Source of the DNA: UBA1723 sp045641065 | GTDB taxonomy: Bacteria > Bacteroidota > Bacteroidia > Bacteroidales > Paludibacteraceae | Length of the DNA stretch: 22,147 nt | NCBI GenBank assembly: GCA_045641065.1 | Contig: JAZUGF010000045.1 | Location: 1 to 22,147, forward strand | Reading direction: 5' to 3' | Shown: positions 8,737-15,922 of the stretch, one piece after another | How positions within the stretch are numbered: position 1 is the first letter of the stretch | Layout of the letters: every line of letters begins with the position of its first letter | Position numbers and translations under genes: made by a program | The notes under the pieces: model-generated | Told to the model about the DNA's origin: nothing | Seen by the model: only the letters and a program-made list of their open reading frames with translations | Databases searched by the model: none

Positions 8737-8768
8737 TTTGCATAGAAGAAAAATAATCACTACTTTTG
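8737..8768 (+). promoter_or_regulatory. Promoter of the rpsF-rpsR-rplI operon
   Basis: TTTG (8737-8740), a 20-base spacer and TACTTTTG (8761-8768) make a near-ideal Bacteroidetes housekeeping promoter. Transcription should begin around 8775, leaving a leader of about 40 bases that is A/T-rich just ahead of the start codon, as is usual for highly expressed genes in this phylum. Confidence 0.85.
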
Positions 8769-8813
8769 CACCGCTTTTAAAGCGAATTATTTTAATTAAT
8801 TAATAAACAAGTT

Positions 8814-9152
8814 ATGTTGAATCATTACGAAGTCGTTTTCATCTTAACTCCCGTTTTGTCTGACGAACAGATGAAGGAAACGGCAGCAAAATTCAAGAGC
8901 GTACTTGTTGACGAAGGATCAAAGATCGTTAACGAGGAGCTTTGGGGAATGCGTAAGCTTGCTTATTCAATCGACAAGAAGAGCTCAGGCTTTTACTGCT
9001 TGTTCGAGTTTGAGGCAGAGCCTACAATGGTAGAGAAATTGGAGCTACAGTTCCGTCGTGACGAGAAGGTGCTACGTTTCTTGACTACTAAGTTGGACAA
9101 GTATGCAGTAGAGTACGCTGTAAAGAGAAAGAACGGTAAAAAGGAGAACTAA
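8814..9152 (+). CDS. rpsF: 30S ribosomal protein S6
   Basis: The 112-residue protein opens with NHYEVVFILTPVLSDEQ and has the S6 core (the ELWGMRKLAYSIDKKSSGFY segment and the RRDEKVLRFLTTKLDK segment). It has a short lysine-rich tail and lacks the long acidic tail of E. coli S6. In the 30S platform S6 binds as a heterodimer with S18, whose gene follows after four bases. Strong codon bias fits high expression. No Shine-Dalgarno sequence is present; the region before ATG is AT-rich. Confidence 0.97.
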   Translation: MLNHYEVVFILTPVLSDEQMKETAAKFKSVLVDEGSKIVNEELWGMRKLAYSIDKKSSGFYCLFEFEAEPTMVEKLELQFRRDEKVLRFLTTKLDKYAVEYAVKRKNGKKEN

Positions 9153-9156
9153 GATT

Positions 9157-9426
9157 ATGGCACAGAACGCATCAGAAATTAGATATTTGACGCCTCCTAC
9201 AGTAGACGTTAAGAGAAAGAAGTACTGCCGTATCAAGAAGAACGGTAACAAGTATATCGACTACAAGGATCCTGAATTTTTGAAGAAGTTCCTTAACGAG
9301 CAGGGTAAGATTTTGCCTCGCCGTCTAACTGGTACATCTTTGAAGTTCCAGCGTAAGGTTGCTCAGGCTGTTAAGCGTGCTCGTCACCTTGCATTGCTAC
9401 CATACGTAACAGATTTGTTGAAGTAA
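9157..9426 (+). CDS. rpsR: 30S ribosomal protein S18
   Basis: The 89-residue protein carries the S18 signature: YIDYKDPEFLKKFLNEQGKI, then LPRRLTGTSLKFQRKVAQAV and the basic KRARHLALLPY end. It binds 16S rRNA together with S6 on the platform of the small subunit. It starts four bases after rpsF and ends 18 bases before rplI, so the three are one operon. There is no single-stranded-DNA-binding protein gene between rpsF and rpsR, unlike in many Firmicutes. Confidence 0.97.
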   Translation: MAQNASEIRYLTPPTVDVKRKKYCRIKKNGNKYIDYKDPEFLKKFLNEQGKILPRRLTGTSLKFQRKVAQAVKRARHLALLPYVTDLLK

Positions 9427-9431
9427 AAAAC

Positions 9432-9437
9432 AGGAGG
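9432..9437 (+). promoter_or_regulatory. Strong Shine-Dalgarno sequence for rplI
   Basis: AGGAGG lies seven bases before the rplI ATG. It is the only consensus ribosome binding site I see in the window. Bacteroidetes mRNAs usually lack one, so it may support separate initiation on the third gene of the operon. Confidence 0.7.
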
Positions 9438-9444
9438 AATAACA

Positions 9445-9891
9445 ATGGAAATTATATTGCTAGAGGACGTTGCTAATCTTGGTTACAAGGATGACGTCGT
9501 AAAGGTAAAGAACGGATACGGTCTTAACTACCTTATTCCTCAGGGAAAGGCTATCGTTGCTACTCCTTCTGCAAAGAAGGTATTGGCTGAGAACTTGAAG
9601 CAGAGAGCTCACAAGCTTGCTAAGATCAAGGCTGATGCTGAGGAGTTGGCTGCTAAGTTGAACGCAGTTTCACTTACAATCGCTACTAAGGCTAACAAGG
9701 AGTCTGGTGCTATCTACGGATCAGTTACTAACATCCAGATTGCTGAGGCTCTTGAGAAGGCTGGTTACAGTGTAGACAGAAAGATCATCTCTGTTAAGGA
9801 GAACGTTAAGGCTCTTGGTGAGTACGTTGCTGTTGCTCGTCTTCACAAGGAGGTTGCTGCAGAGATTAAGTTCAGCGTTGTTGCTGAATAA
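9445..9891 (+). CDS. rplI: 50S ribosomal protein L9
   Basis: The 148-residue protein has the L9 N-terminal RNA-binding domain with the signature GYGLNYLIPQGKAIVATP (residues 24-41), a long connecting helix rich in K, A and E (about 45-75), and the C-terminal domain ending KEVAAEIKFSVV. Length and architecture are standard. Codon use is strongly biased (GCT, AAG, GGT, CTT), as in rpsF and rpsR. A perfect hairpin terminator 25 bases downstream closes the operon. Confidence 0.97.
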   Translation: MEIILLEDVANLGYKDDVVKVKNGYGLNYLIPQGKAIVATPSAKKVLAENLKQRAHKLAKIKADAEELAAKLNAVSLTIATKANKESGAIYGSVTNIQIAEALEKAGYSVDRKIISVKENVKALGEYVAVARLHKEVAAEIKFSVVAE

Positions 9892-9916
9892 TTTCTTCTC
9901 AACAATAAGAAATAAG

Positions 9917-9946
9917 GCGTTGTTCATATGAACAACGCTTTTTTTT
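9917..9946 (+). terminator. Terminator of the ribosomal protein operon
   Basis: Positions 9917-9938 form a perfect 22-base palindrome with arm GCGTTGTTCAT, followed by eight T. It may be partly bidirectional, but no minus-strand gene faces it. Confidence 0.9.
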
Positions 9947-9972
9947 GTCTTTTTGTGAAAAATTTTGCCGTT

Positions 9973-10006
9973 TTTGTGAAAAAATGAAAGAAAAAGCCTA
10001 ATTTTG
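9973..10006 (+). promoter_or_regulatory. Probable promoter of the Lrp-cysS operon
   Basis: TAATTTTG (9999-10006) is an exact -7 box 39 bases before the regulator start. TTTG at 9973-9976 is the best upstream element, but the 22-base spacer is longer than usual, so the -33 assignment is tentative. Confidence 0.6.
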
Positions 10007-10044
10007 AACTGAATTTGTAAACAAGAAACAAAAAAAGTTGAGTA

Positions 10045-10506
10045 ATGGAAAAAATCGACGACTTAGATAGGCAGATTCTCAATATTATTACTAAGAATGC
10101 GAGAATCCCGTTTAAGGATATTGCTGAGGATTGTGATGTGTCGAGAGCGGCAATCCACCAGCGTGTACAGCGCCTTATCGATACTGGCGTGATCGTAGGT
10201 TCGGGTTATCATGTTAACCCTAAGACTTTAGGCTACCAGACTTGTACTTACATCGGTATCAAGCTTGAGAAGGGCTCTATGTATGCGACTGTTGTCCCAG
10301 AATTGGAAAAAATCCCTGAGGTTGTAGAGTGTCATTTCACAACTGGACCATACACTATGATGGTCAAGCTGTATGCAAGAGACAACGAAGATTTGATGGA
10401 TCTTCTAAATGGTAAAATCCAGAGTATCAAGGGCGTAACGTCGACTGAGACTTTGATCTCTTTGGATATGAGTATTAAAAGAGAAGTGCCAATTTCAATA
10501 TTATAA
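10045..10506 (+). CDS. Lrp/AsnC-family transcriptional regulator
   Basis: The 153-residue protein has the two-domain Lrp/AsnC build. An N-terminal winged helix-turn-helix spans about residues 4-60 (LDRQILNIITKNARIPFKDI, then VSRAAIHQRVQRLIDTGVI). A RAM ligand-binding and dimerisation domain spans about 68-145 (YIGIKLEKG, VVECHFTTGPYTMMVKLYAR). Family members bind amino acids and form dimers or octamers that regulate amino-acid metabolism genes. Here the gene ends one base before cysS, so the two are almost certainly co-transcribed and translationally coupled. The ligand cannot be read from the sequence; a link to cysteine or sulfur amino acids is only suggested by the neighbour. Confidence 0.93.
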   Translation: MEKIDDLDRQILNIITKNARIPFKDIAEDCDVSRAAIHQRVQRLIDTGVIVGSGYHVNPKTLGYQTCTYIGIKLEKGSMYATVVPELEKIPEVVECHFTTGPYTMMVKLYARDNEDLMDLLNGKIQSIKGVTSTETLISLDMSIKREVPISIL

Positions 10507-10507
10507 A

Positions 10508-11974
10508 ATGGAACATAAATTATTGATATATAATACACTTACACGTACTAAACAGTTGTTCAAGCCTTTGCATGAGCCATTCGTTGGTATGTATGTTTGT
10601 GGTCCGACTGTCTACGGAGACGGTCATCTAGGTCATGCTCGTCCGGCTATCACTTTCGATATCCTATACAGATTCTTGACTCATCTTGGTTACAAGGTGC
10701 GCTACGTCCGCAATATCACAGACGTTGGCCACTTGGAGCACGATGCTGACGAGGGTGAGGATAAGATCGCTAAGAAGGCACGTCTTGAGCAGAAGGAGCC
10801 TATGGAGGTGGTGCAGTATTATCTTAACCGTTACCACTCAGCGATGGACCAGCTTGGAGTATTGCCACCAAGCATCGAGCCTCACGCGTCGGGCCATATC
10901 ATTGAGCAGATTGATTTCGTGAAGAAGATCCTTGACGCTGGTTACGCATACGAGAGCGAAGGATCTATCTATTTCGACGTGAAGAAATACAACAAAGATC
11001 ACCGCTACGGTAAGTTGTCGGGCAGAAATATCGAGGATTTGCTTGAGACTACACGTGATCTTGACGGTCAGAGCGAGAAGCATTGCGCACTTGACTTTGC
11101 ATTGTGGAAGAAGGCTCAGCCAGAGCATATCATGCGTTGGCCTTCACCATGGAGCGACGGTTTCCCTGGTTGGCACATGGAGTGTTCAGCTATGGGTACT
11201 AAGTATCTTGGCGAAGAGTTTGATATCCACGGAGGTGGTATGGACTTGATCTTCCCTCACCATGAGTGTGAGATCGCACAGAGCACAGCTGCTCTTGGCA
11301 AGGAGACAGTTCACTACTGGATGCATAATAATATGATTACCATCAACGGACAGAAGATGGGTAAGTCTCTTGGAAACTTCATCACTTTGGATGAGTTCTT
11401 TACAGGAAACCATAAACTTCTTACTCAGGCTTACGCACCGATGACAATCCGTTTCTTCATTCTACAGGCTCACTACCGTAGCACCGTCGACTTTAGTAAT
11501 GATGCTTTGATCGCAGCAGAGAAGGGATTCGCAAGATTGTGTGAGAGCTATGCAAGATTGCAGAAGCTAACACCGTCGAAGGAGACTACAATGGAGATGA
11601 AGAATTATCGCCAGCTTTGTGAGGAGGCTATGCTTGATGATTTGAATACACCAATCGTAATATCTCATTTGTATGACGCTACACGTATCATTAATACAGT
11701 GTCAGATGGCAAGGCTACAATCTCTGAGGCTGATTTGAAGGAGTTGAAAGAGGTATTTGACTTGTATTTGATAGAGTTGCTTGGTATGAGAGTGGAAGAG
11801 AACTCAGGAGCCGCAAATGACGCTTATAAGGGTGCTGTTGATTTGCTTTTGGAGATCAGAAAGCAGTCGAAAGCGAACAAAGATTGGGCTACAAGTGATA
11901 AAATCCGTGATGAATTGGCTAGACTAGGATTCAAGGTTAAGGACACTAAGGACGGATTTGAGTGGAGCTTGTAA
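10508..11974 (+). CDS. cysS: Cysteinyl-tRNA synthetase
   Basis: The 488-residue class I synthetase attaches cysteine to tRNA-Cys. It shows the HIGH-type motif HLGH at residues 40-43, within GPTVYGDGHLGHARP, and the KMSKS-type loop as KMGKS at 283-287. Likely zinc ligands that discriminate cysteine are Cys31, the Cys in WHMECSAMG, and the His and Glu of the FPHHECEIAQS segment. The C-terminal region holds the DALR anticodon-recognition fold, ending with DKIRDELARLGFKVKDTKDG, as in other CysS proteins. The length is near the usual 460-490. It lies one base downstream of the Lrp-type regulator, with no ribosome site of its own, so translation probably depends on coupling. All key motifs are present, so the enzyme should be functional. 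Confidence 0.97.
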   Translation: MEHKLLIYNTLTRTKQLFKPLHEPFVGMYVCGPTVYGDGHLGHARPAITFDILYRFLTHLGYKVRYVRNITDVGHLEHDADEGEDKIAKKARLEQKEPMEVVQYYLNRYHSAMDQLGVLPPSIEPHASGHIIEQIDFVKKILDAGYAYESEGSIYFDVKKYNKDHRYGKLSGRNIEDLLETTRDLDGQSEKHCALDFALWKKAQPEHIMRWPSPWSDGFPGWHMECSAMGTKYLGEEFDIHGGGMDLIFPHHECEIAQSTAALGKETVHYWMHNNMITINGQKMGKSLGNFITLDEFFTGNHKLLTQAYAPMTIRFFILQAHYRSTVDFSNDALIAAEKGFARLCESYARLQKLTPSKETTMEMKNYRQLCEEAMLDDLNTPIVISHLYDATRIINTVSDGKATISEADLKELKEVFDLYLIELLGMRVEENSGAANDAYKGAVDLLLEIRKQSKANKDWATSDKIRDELARLGFKVKDTKDGFEWSL

Positions 11975-12010
11975 AAACATGTTTTACAATATAAAAAGCG
12001 TGAGCAAAAC

Positions 12011-12037
12011 GTTAAAAAACAGATTTTTTAACATTTT
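12011..12037 (+). terminator. Possible AT-only terminator after cysS
   Basis: GTTAAAAAA (12011-12019) pairs perfectly with TTTTTTAAC (12024-12032) around CAGA and is followed by ATTTTT. A second AT-rich dyad centred on ACATG overlaps the cysS stop codon. The stem has only one G-C pair per arm, so termination would be weak. Confidence 0.4.
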
Positions 12038-12052
12038 TCTTATGCTGAAAAA

Positions 12053-12082
12053 TTGTGGGTTTGTTTTTTAAGACTATTTTTG
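12053..12082 (+). promoter_or_regulatory. Promoter of the first T9SS cargo gene
   Basis: TTG (12053-12055), a 19-base spacer and TATTTTTG (12075-12082) fit the Bacteroidetes promoter consensus. The leader to the ATG at 12151 would be about 60 bases. Confidence 0.75.
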
Positions 12083-12150
12083 CATCGTTTCGTATCATAA
12101 GATGCGGGACAAGGTTTTATAATTAGGAATATTAATTAAAAAAAAAGAGT

Positions 12151-13878
12151 ATGATAAAGAAAGTTTTACTTGCTGGTAGCGTTCTTTCTCTTGCTGCTGC
12201 TGTAAACGCAGGTGAGAAGGAGTTCTACGTAATTAAGGACGGTAAGATGGTTAACTGTGAGTTCGTTAAGGGCGATGTTGCTGACGACATGCAGACAATC
12301 ATTAAGGAGTCTAAGAATGACGCTGGTGATGACATGGTTGAGATCGTCAATCCAGCTGAGAAGTATACTGCAGGATGGGTTTACTTGCCAGAGGCAATCG
12401 ATTTGAATCAGGCATGGATTCTTGATGTAGAGTACTACTTCAATAAGGATATCAACTTCTCAGGAGAGAACATCAAGCGTGAAGGTTTGTCATTCGATTT
12501 GATGGCAGATACAATTCCTGTTGATGGTGCAACTTGGGCAACAAGCAGAGCTCAGGAGGAGTACCGTATTTCTCACGTATCAATCGACTGTACATGGCGT
12601 GATTTCATCGACATGGTAGATGGTGATACAGTAACTAACAACTACGGTGTTGGTAAGTTGAGAAACGTAAGAAAGTATGTTTACTCTTCTCTATCTCTAC
12701 CAAAGGGTGTTGCTAAGAGAGGTGACGCTAACAAGGTTAAGGCTATCTTCATGTCAATCTTCCCAGAAGGTGGTGTTGAGGCATCTTGTTTCATCAAGAA
12801 CTTGAAGTTCGTTTCTGAGGGAACTAAGCCATTCTACGCAGATAAGCTAGCTCCTTTGGCTGGTGAGGGTACAATCTACATTGGTTCTGTATCTAACTAC
12901 ATCTATGGAACATACGCTTCTAACGATCTAGAGAAGCAGGAGTCAAGCAAGAAGTTCCCTGCATTCGATCCTACTAAGATGATCGGTCAGCAGTTGTTCC
13001 TTGCTAAGAGCTCAGATCCATACTACTCATACATGGGTTCAGACCGTATGTACTGTGAGACTGGTGAGCAGCGTGAGGCTGGATTCTTCGACACTGAGTA
13101 CGGATTCCTTCCATACCTAAAGGCAGCTACTACAGACAACGAGAGAGTTGATGAGTCTGGTAATCTTTCAGATGCTGTTATCCGTATTCCTCTAGGTGAG
13201 GGTGCTGTAGATAAGACTATCTCTGTCGCTATGCGTCTTGGTCACAACGCTGGTACATCTGGTGATTTGACTCCATATGCAGATTATATCGCTGGATCTA
13301 AGGATATAGCATTCCCTGTAGAGTACAGATTTGAGAGTGGTAACGCTGCAAAGGTTTCTAGTGCTACTGATTGGACTGCATTCCGTCCAACATACACTAA
13401 GGGTGGTGATGACTTTGTAGATTCTATCCCTACATTGATGTCTATGGTTTACGGTGATGTAGAGCTTCCTTCAAAGGATTACAACTATATCTCATTGCGT
13501 TTCCGTACAAATGATGTTATCTCTTACATGTTCACAGATTTGAGATTGACAGGTGACAAGAACGCATGGCCAGTTAAGACTAATGATGTAGTTCTTGGTG
13601 AGGACTTCGCTGGTTTCATGATTCCTGAGAACCCTAAGTCAGGTGTTGAGAACGTAATCGCTAAGGGTGAGGTTTCTATCTATCCTAATCCTGCAACTGA
13701 CGTTATCACAGTATCTAACGAGGGTGTTAAGAGCGTAGCTATCTACACTGTAGCTGGTGCTTTGGTTGCTTCTTCTGAGTCTAACTCAGTTAACGTAGCT
13801 GGCTTGGCTAACGGTATCTACGTTGTTAAGGCTAACACAGAGGCTGGTGTAATCACAGGTCAGATCATCAAGAAGTAA
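12151..13878 (+). CDS. T9SS type A sorting-domain protein, unknown family (575 aa)
   Basis: A signal peptide covers residues 1-20 (MIKKVLLAGSVLSLAAAVNA). A body of about 480 residues follows, and the last 70 or so residues form a type IX secretion sorting domain: SIYPNPATDVITV, then VAIYTVAGALV, and ending GIYVVKANTEAGVITGQIIKK. Such proteins cross the inner membrane by Sec and the outer membrane by T9SS, after which the domain is usually removed and the protein fixed to the surface or released. I do not recognise the body. It looks beta-rich and may be two jelly-roll domains, since each half ends in a similar strand (SCFIKNLKFVSEG near residue 230, SYMFTDLRLTGD near 475). That reading is an inference. 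Codon use is as biased as in the ribosomal genes, suggesting high expression. The same module occurs twice more immediately downstream. Confidence 0.88.
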   Translation: MIKKVLLAGSVLSLAAAVNAGEKEFYVIKDGKMVNCEFVKGDVADDMQTIIKESKNDAGDDMVEIVNPAEKYTAGWVYLPEAIDLNQAWILDVEYYFNKDINFSGENIKREGLSFDLMADTIPVDGATWATSRAQEEYRISHVSIDCTWRDFIDMVDGDTVTNNYGVGKLRNVRKYVYSSLSLPKGVAKRGDANKVKAIFMSIFPEGGVEASCFIKNLKFVSEGTKPFYADKLAPLAGEGTIYIGSVSNYIYGTYASNDLEKQESSKKFPAFDPTKMIGQQLFLAKSSDPYYSYMGSDRMYCETGEQREAGFFDTEYGFLPYLKAATTDNERVDESGNLSDAVIRIPLGEGAVDKTISVAMRLGHNAGTSGDLTPYADYIAGSKDIAFPVEYRFESGNAAKVSSATDWTAFRPTYTKGGDDFVDSIPTLMSMVYGDVELPSKDYNYISLRFRTNDVISYMFTDLRLTGDKNAWPVKTNDVVLGEDFAGFMIPENPKSGVENVIAKGEVSIYPNPATDVITVSNEGVKSVAIYTVAGALVASSESNSVNVAGLANGIYVVKANTEAGVITGQIIKK

Positions 13879-13955
13879 TTCTTGCACGTAATATCAAGAC
13901 ACAATGAGTCTTGACATAAAACATGAGGAGCGGACAAACTGTTCGCTCCTCTTTT
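13844..13955 (+). repeat. 3' end and terminator repeat, copy 1
   Basis: These 112 bases cover the last codons of the sorting domain, the stop codon, a 7-base-pair hairpin (13894-13914) and the terminator. They match 17313-17424 at 111 of 112 positions; the only difference is T13917 against C17386. Confidence 0.9.
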
Positions 13956-13958
13956 TTT
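13925..13958 (+). terminator. Terminator of the first T9SS cargo gene
   Basis: GAGGAGCG (13925-13932) pairs with CGCTCCTC (13944-13951); three further inner pairs extend the stem, and a run of T follows. It is preceded by a second hairpin, TCAAGAC with GTCTTGA, at 13894-13914. Confidence 0.9.
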
Positions 13959-14010
13959 GTATAGTTTACTGTTTATTTTCATGCCTTTTTTATGTTTTTT
14001 GTATAGACTC

Positions 14011-14040
14011 TTGCACAACGTTTTTTTTAATGTAAATTTG
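14011..14040 (+). promoter_or_regulatory. Promoter of the double-module T9SS cargo gene
   Basis: TTG (14011-14013), a 19-base spacer and TAAATTTG (14033-14040) match the Bacteroidetes consensus. The broken downstream gene therefore still has a well-formed promoter of its own. Confidence 0.78.
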
Positions 14041-14095
14041 CATTAATTCGTGTAACAATTGATTATAAAAAAGTGAATTTGGAAATTATTATTAG

Positions 14096-15922
14096 ATGCG
14101 TATGAAAGAAAAAGTGTTTCTTGTCAGTGGCCTCCTTTCTTTTACGTTTGCAACATCCGCAGCAGAGAAAGAAATCTACGTTATAAAAGACGGAAAGATG
14201 GTCAACTGTGAGTTTATCCCAAGTGTTGACCCAACGATTGACCCTACAATCATCAAAGAGTCTAAAAACGACAACGGAGATGATATGGTTGAAATTAAAA
14301 ATCCTGAGAATAATTACACTCAAGGATTGCTCTATCTTCCTGAAGCGGTAGATTTGAATAAAACGTGGTATCTGGAAGTTGAATACTATTTCAATAAGGA
14401 TGTTAAGTATTCAGACTGGAATCTAAAGCGTGAAGGATTGGTTTTTGACCTTATGGCCGATACAACAGCTTTGAGAGATGTTGTTTGGACAGATACACCG
14501 TATAAAAATAATGAGAATTATCGTATAGCCCATGTTTCTATTGACTGTGCTCTACGTGATTTCATAGATTACGACGCTGCAACAGGGGATACGTTGATCA
14601 ACAAATTCGGTGTTGGCAAGTTGAGATCCGTGAAAAAGTATGTCTACTCGTCGCCATTCCTTCCAAAAGCAGTTTCTGAGAGAGGAGATGCAAACCAGGT
14701 TAAGGCTATTTATATGTCGATCTTCAATGAAGGTGAAGCAGAGACATCTTGTTTTATCAAGAATCTAAAGTTTGTTTCTGAAGGAACAAAGCCATTCTAT
14801 GCCGACAAATTTACTCCTTTGGATAATGAAGGTACGATTTATATGAGTCGTATAAGCAACCTTGTTTATGGTACATACAAAGGCGACACTAAACTTGCAG
14901 AACAGATAAAAGTAAAGAACCGTCCACCATTTGATCCGACAAAAATGTATGGTCAGCAGTTGTTTTTGTCTAATTCGGATGATGCATATTATTCATGGCT
15001 TAACGTAGATCGTTTGTTCTGCGAAATGGGAGAACAGCGTTCTGTAGGATTCTACGATACAGAGTACGGATTCCTTCCATACATGAAGGCAGCAACTGTA
15101 GATAATGAAAGAATTGATGAAGATGGTATTATAGCAGACGCAGCTCTTCGTATACCTTTGATGGAGGGTACTGTAGACAATACAATCTCTGTTGCTATGC
15201 GTCTTGGCCATAATTCTGGTTATACTGGAGAGTTGACTCCATATAGCGATTATGTTGAAAATTCAAAAGATATTCGTTTCCCTGTAGAATATAGATTTGA
15301 GAGTGGTAATGCTACAAAGATTGATTCTAAGACAGAATGGATGCAGTTCCGCCCAACATATACTAAGGGAGGAGACGATTATGTTGACTCTATCCCAACT
15401 TTGATGACAATGGTTTACGGTGACGTGAAACTTCCATCAAAGGATTATAACTACATCACTATACGTTATGTATCTAATGATGTGATCTCATACATGTTCA
15501 CAGATTTGACTTTGACTGGAGACAAAGAGACTTGGCCAACTACAGATTCTAATTATTCACATGAAAAGGATTTTGCAAACTATGTTATTCCAGTAGGTTA
15601 CAAACTTGATGTAAAAGATCCGGTTGAAAACCCAGTCGTAAATAATGAGAAAGAGTTCTACATTATTAAAGATGGTAAGATGGTGAACTGTGAATTTGTG
15701 AAGGCAGATACTGCTGACAACGAGCAAACACTCATTATAGAGTCTAAGAATGACAAGGGTGAGGATATGGTTGAAATTAAGAATCCTGAGAATAATTACA
15801 CTTATGGAATGCTATATCTTCCTGAAGCAGTTGACTTGAACAAAACGTGGTACTTAGAAGTAGAATACTATTTCAATAAGGATGCTAAGTTTTCTATCTG
15901 GAATGCCAAGCGTGAAGGATAA
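14096..15922 (+). CDS. 5' part of a double-module T9SS cargo gene, ended by a premature TAA
   Basis: This frame encodes a signal peptide (MKEKVFLVSGLLSFTFATSA if the second ATG at 14102 is used; ATG 14096 adds two residues). Next is a complete module like that of the 12151-13878 protein, starting EKEIYVIKDGKMVNCEF and ending SYMFTDLTLTGD. A short linker (DVKDPVENPVVNN) replaces the sorting domain, and a second module begins directly (EKEFYIIKDGKMVNCEF). That module stops after about 90 residues at TAA 15920-15922. Both sister copies have Leu (TTG) at this position, and the same frame continues open to 17347. The product would be 608 residues, exported to the periplasm but lacking the T9SS sorting domain. 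Codons are less biased than in the upstream copy. I read the locus as one gene of 1083 codons broken by a single nonsense codon; a sequencing error or stop-codon readthrough are the alternatives. Confidence 0.8.
   Translation: MRMKEKVFLVSGLLSFTFATSAAEKEIYVIKDGKMVNCEFIPSVDPTIDPTIIKESKNDNGDDMVEIKNPENNYTQGLLYLPEAVDLNKTWYLEVEYYFNKDVKYSDWNLKREGLVFDLMADTTALRDVVWTDTPYKNNENYRIAHVSIDCALRDFIDYDAATGDTLINKFGVGKLRSVKKYVYSSPFLPKAVSERGDANQVKAIYMSIFNEGEAETSCFIKNLKFVSEGTKPFYADKFTPLDNEGTIYMSRISNLVYGTYKGDTKLAEQIKVKNRPPFDPTKMYGQQLFLSNSDDAYYSWLNVDRLFCEMGEQRSVGFYDTEYGFLPYMKAATVDNERIDEDGIIADAALRIPLMEGTVDNTISVAMRLGHNSGYTGELTPYSDYVENSKDIRFPVEYRFESGNATKIDSKTEWMQFRPTYTKGGDDYVDSIPTLMTMVYGDVKLPSKDYNYITIRYVSNDVISYMFTDLTLTGDKETWPTTDSNYSHEKDFANYVIPVGYKLDVKDPVENPVVNNEKEFYIIKDGKMVNCEFVKADTADNEQTLIIESKNDKGEDMVEIKNPENNYTYGMLYLPEAVDLNKTWYLEVEYYFNKDAKFSIWNAKREG

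Noticed and set aside
8771..8785. Short dyad CGCTTT-T-AAAGCG in the rpsF leader, considered as an S6:S18 autoregulatory RNA element
   Set aside because: It straddles the predicted transcription start, so the RNA would not contain both arms, and the known S6:S18 motif features are not visible.
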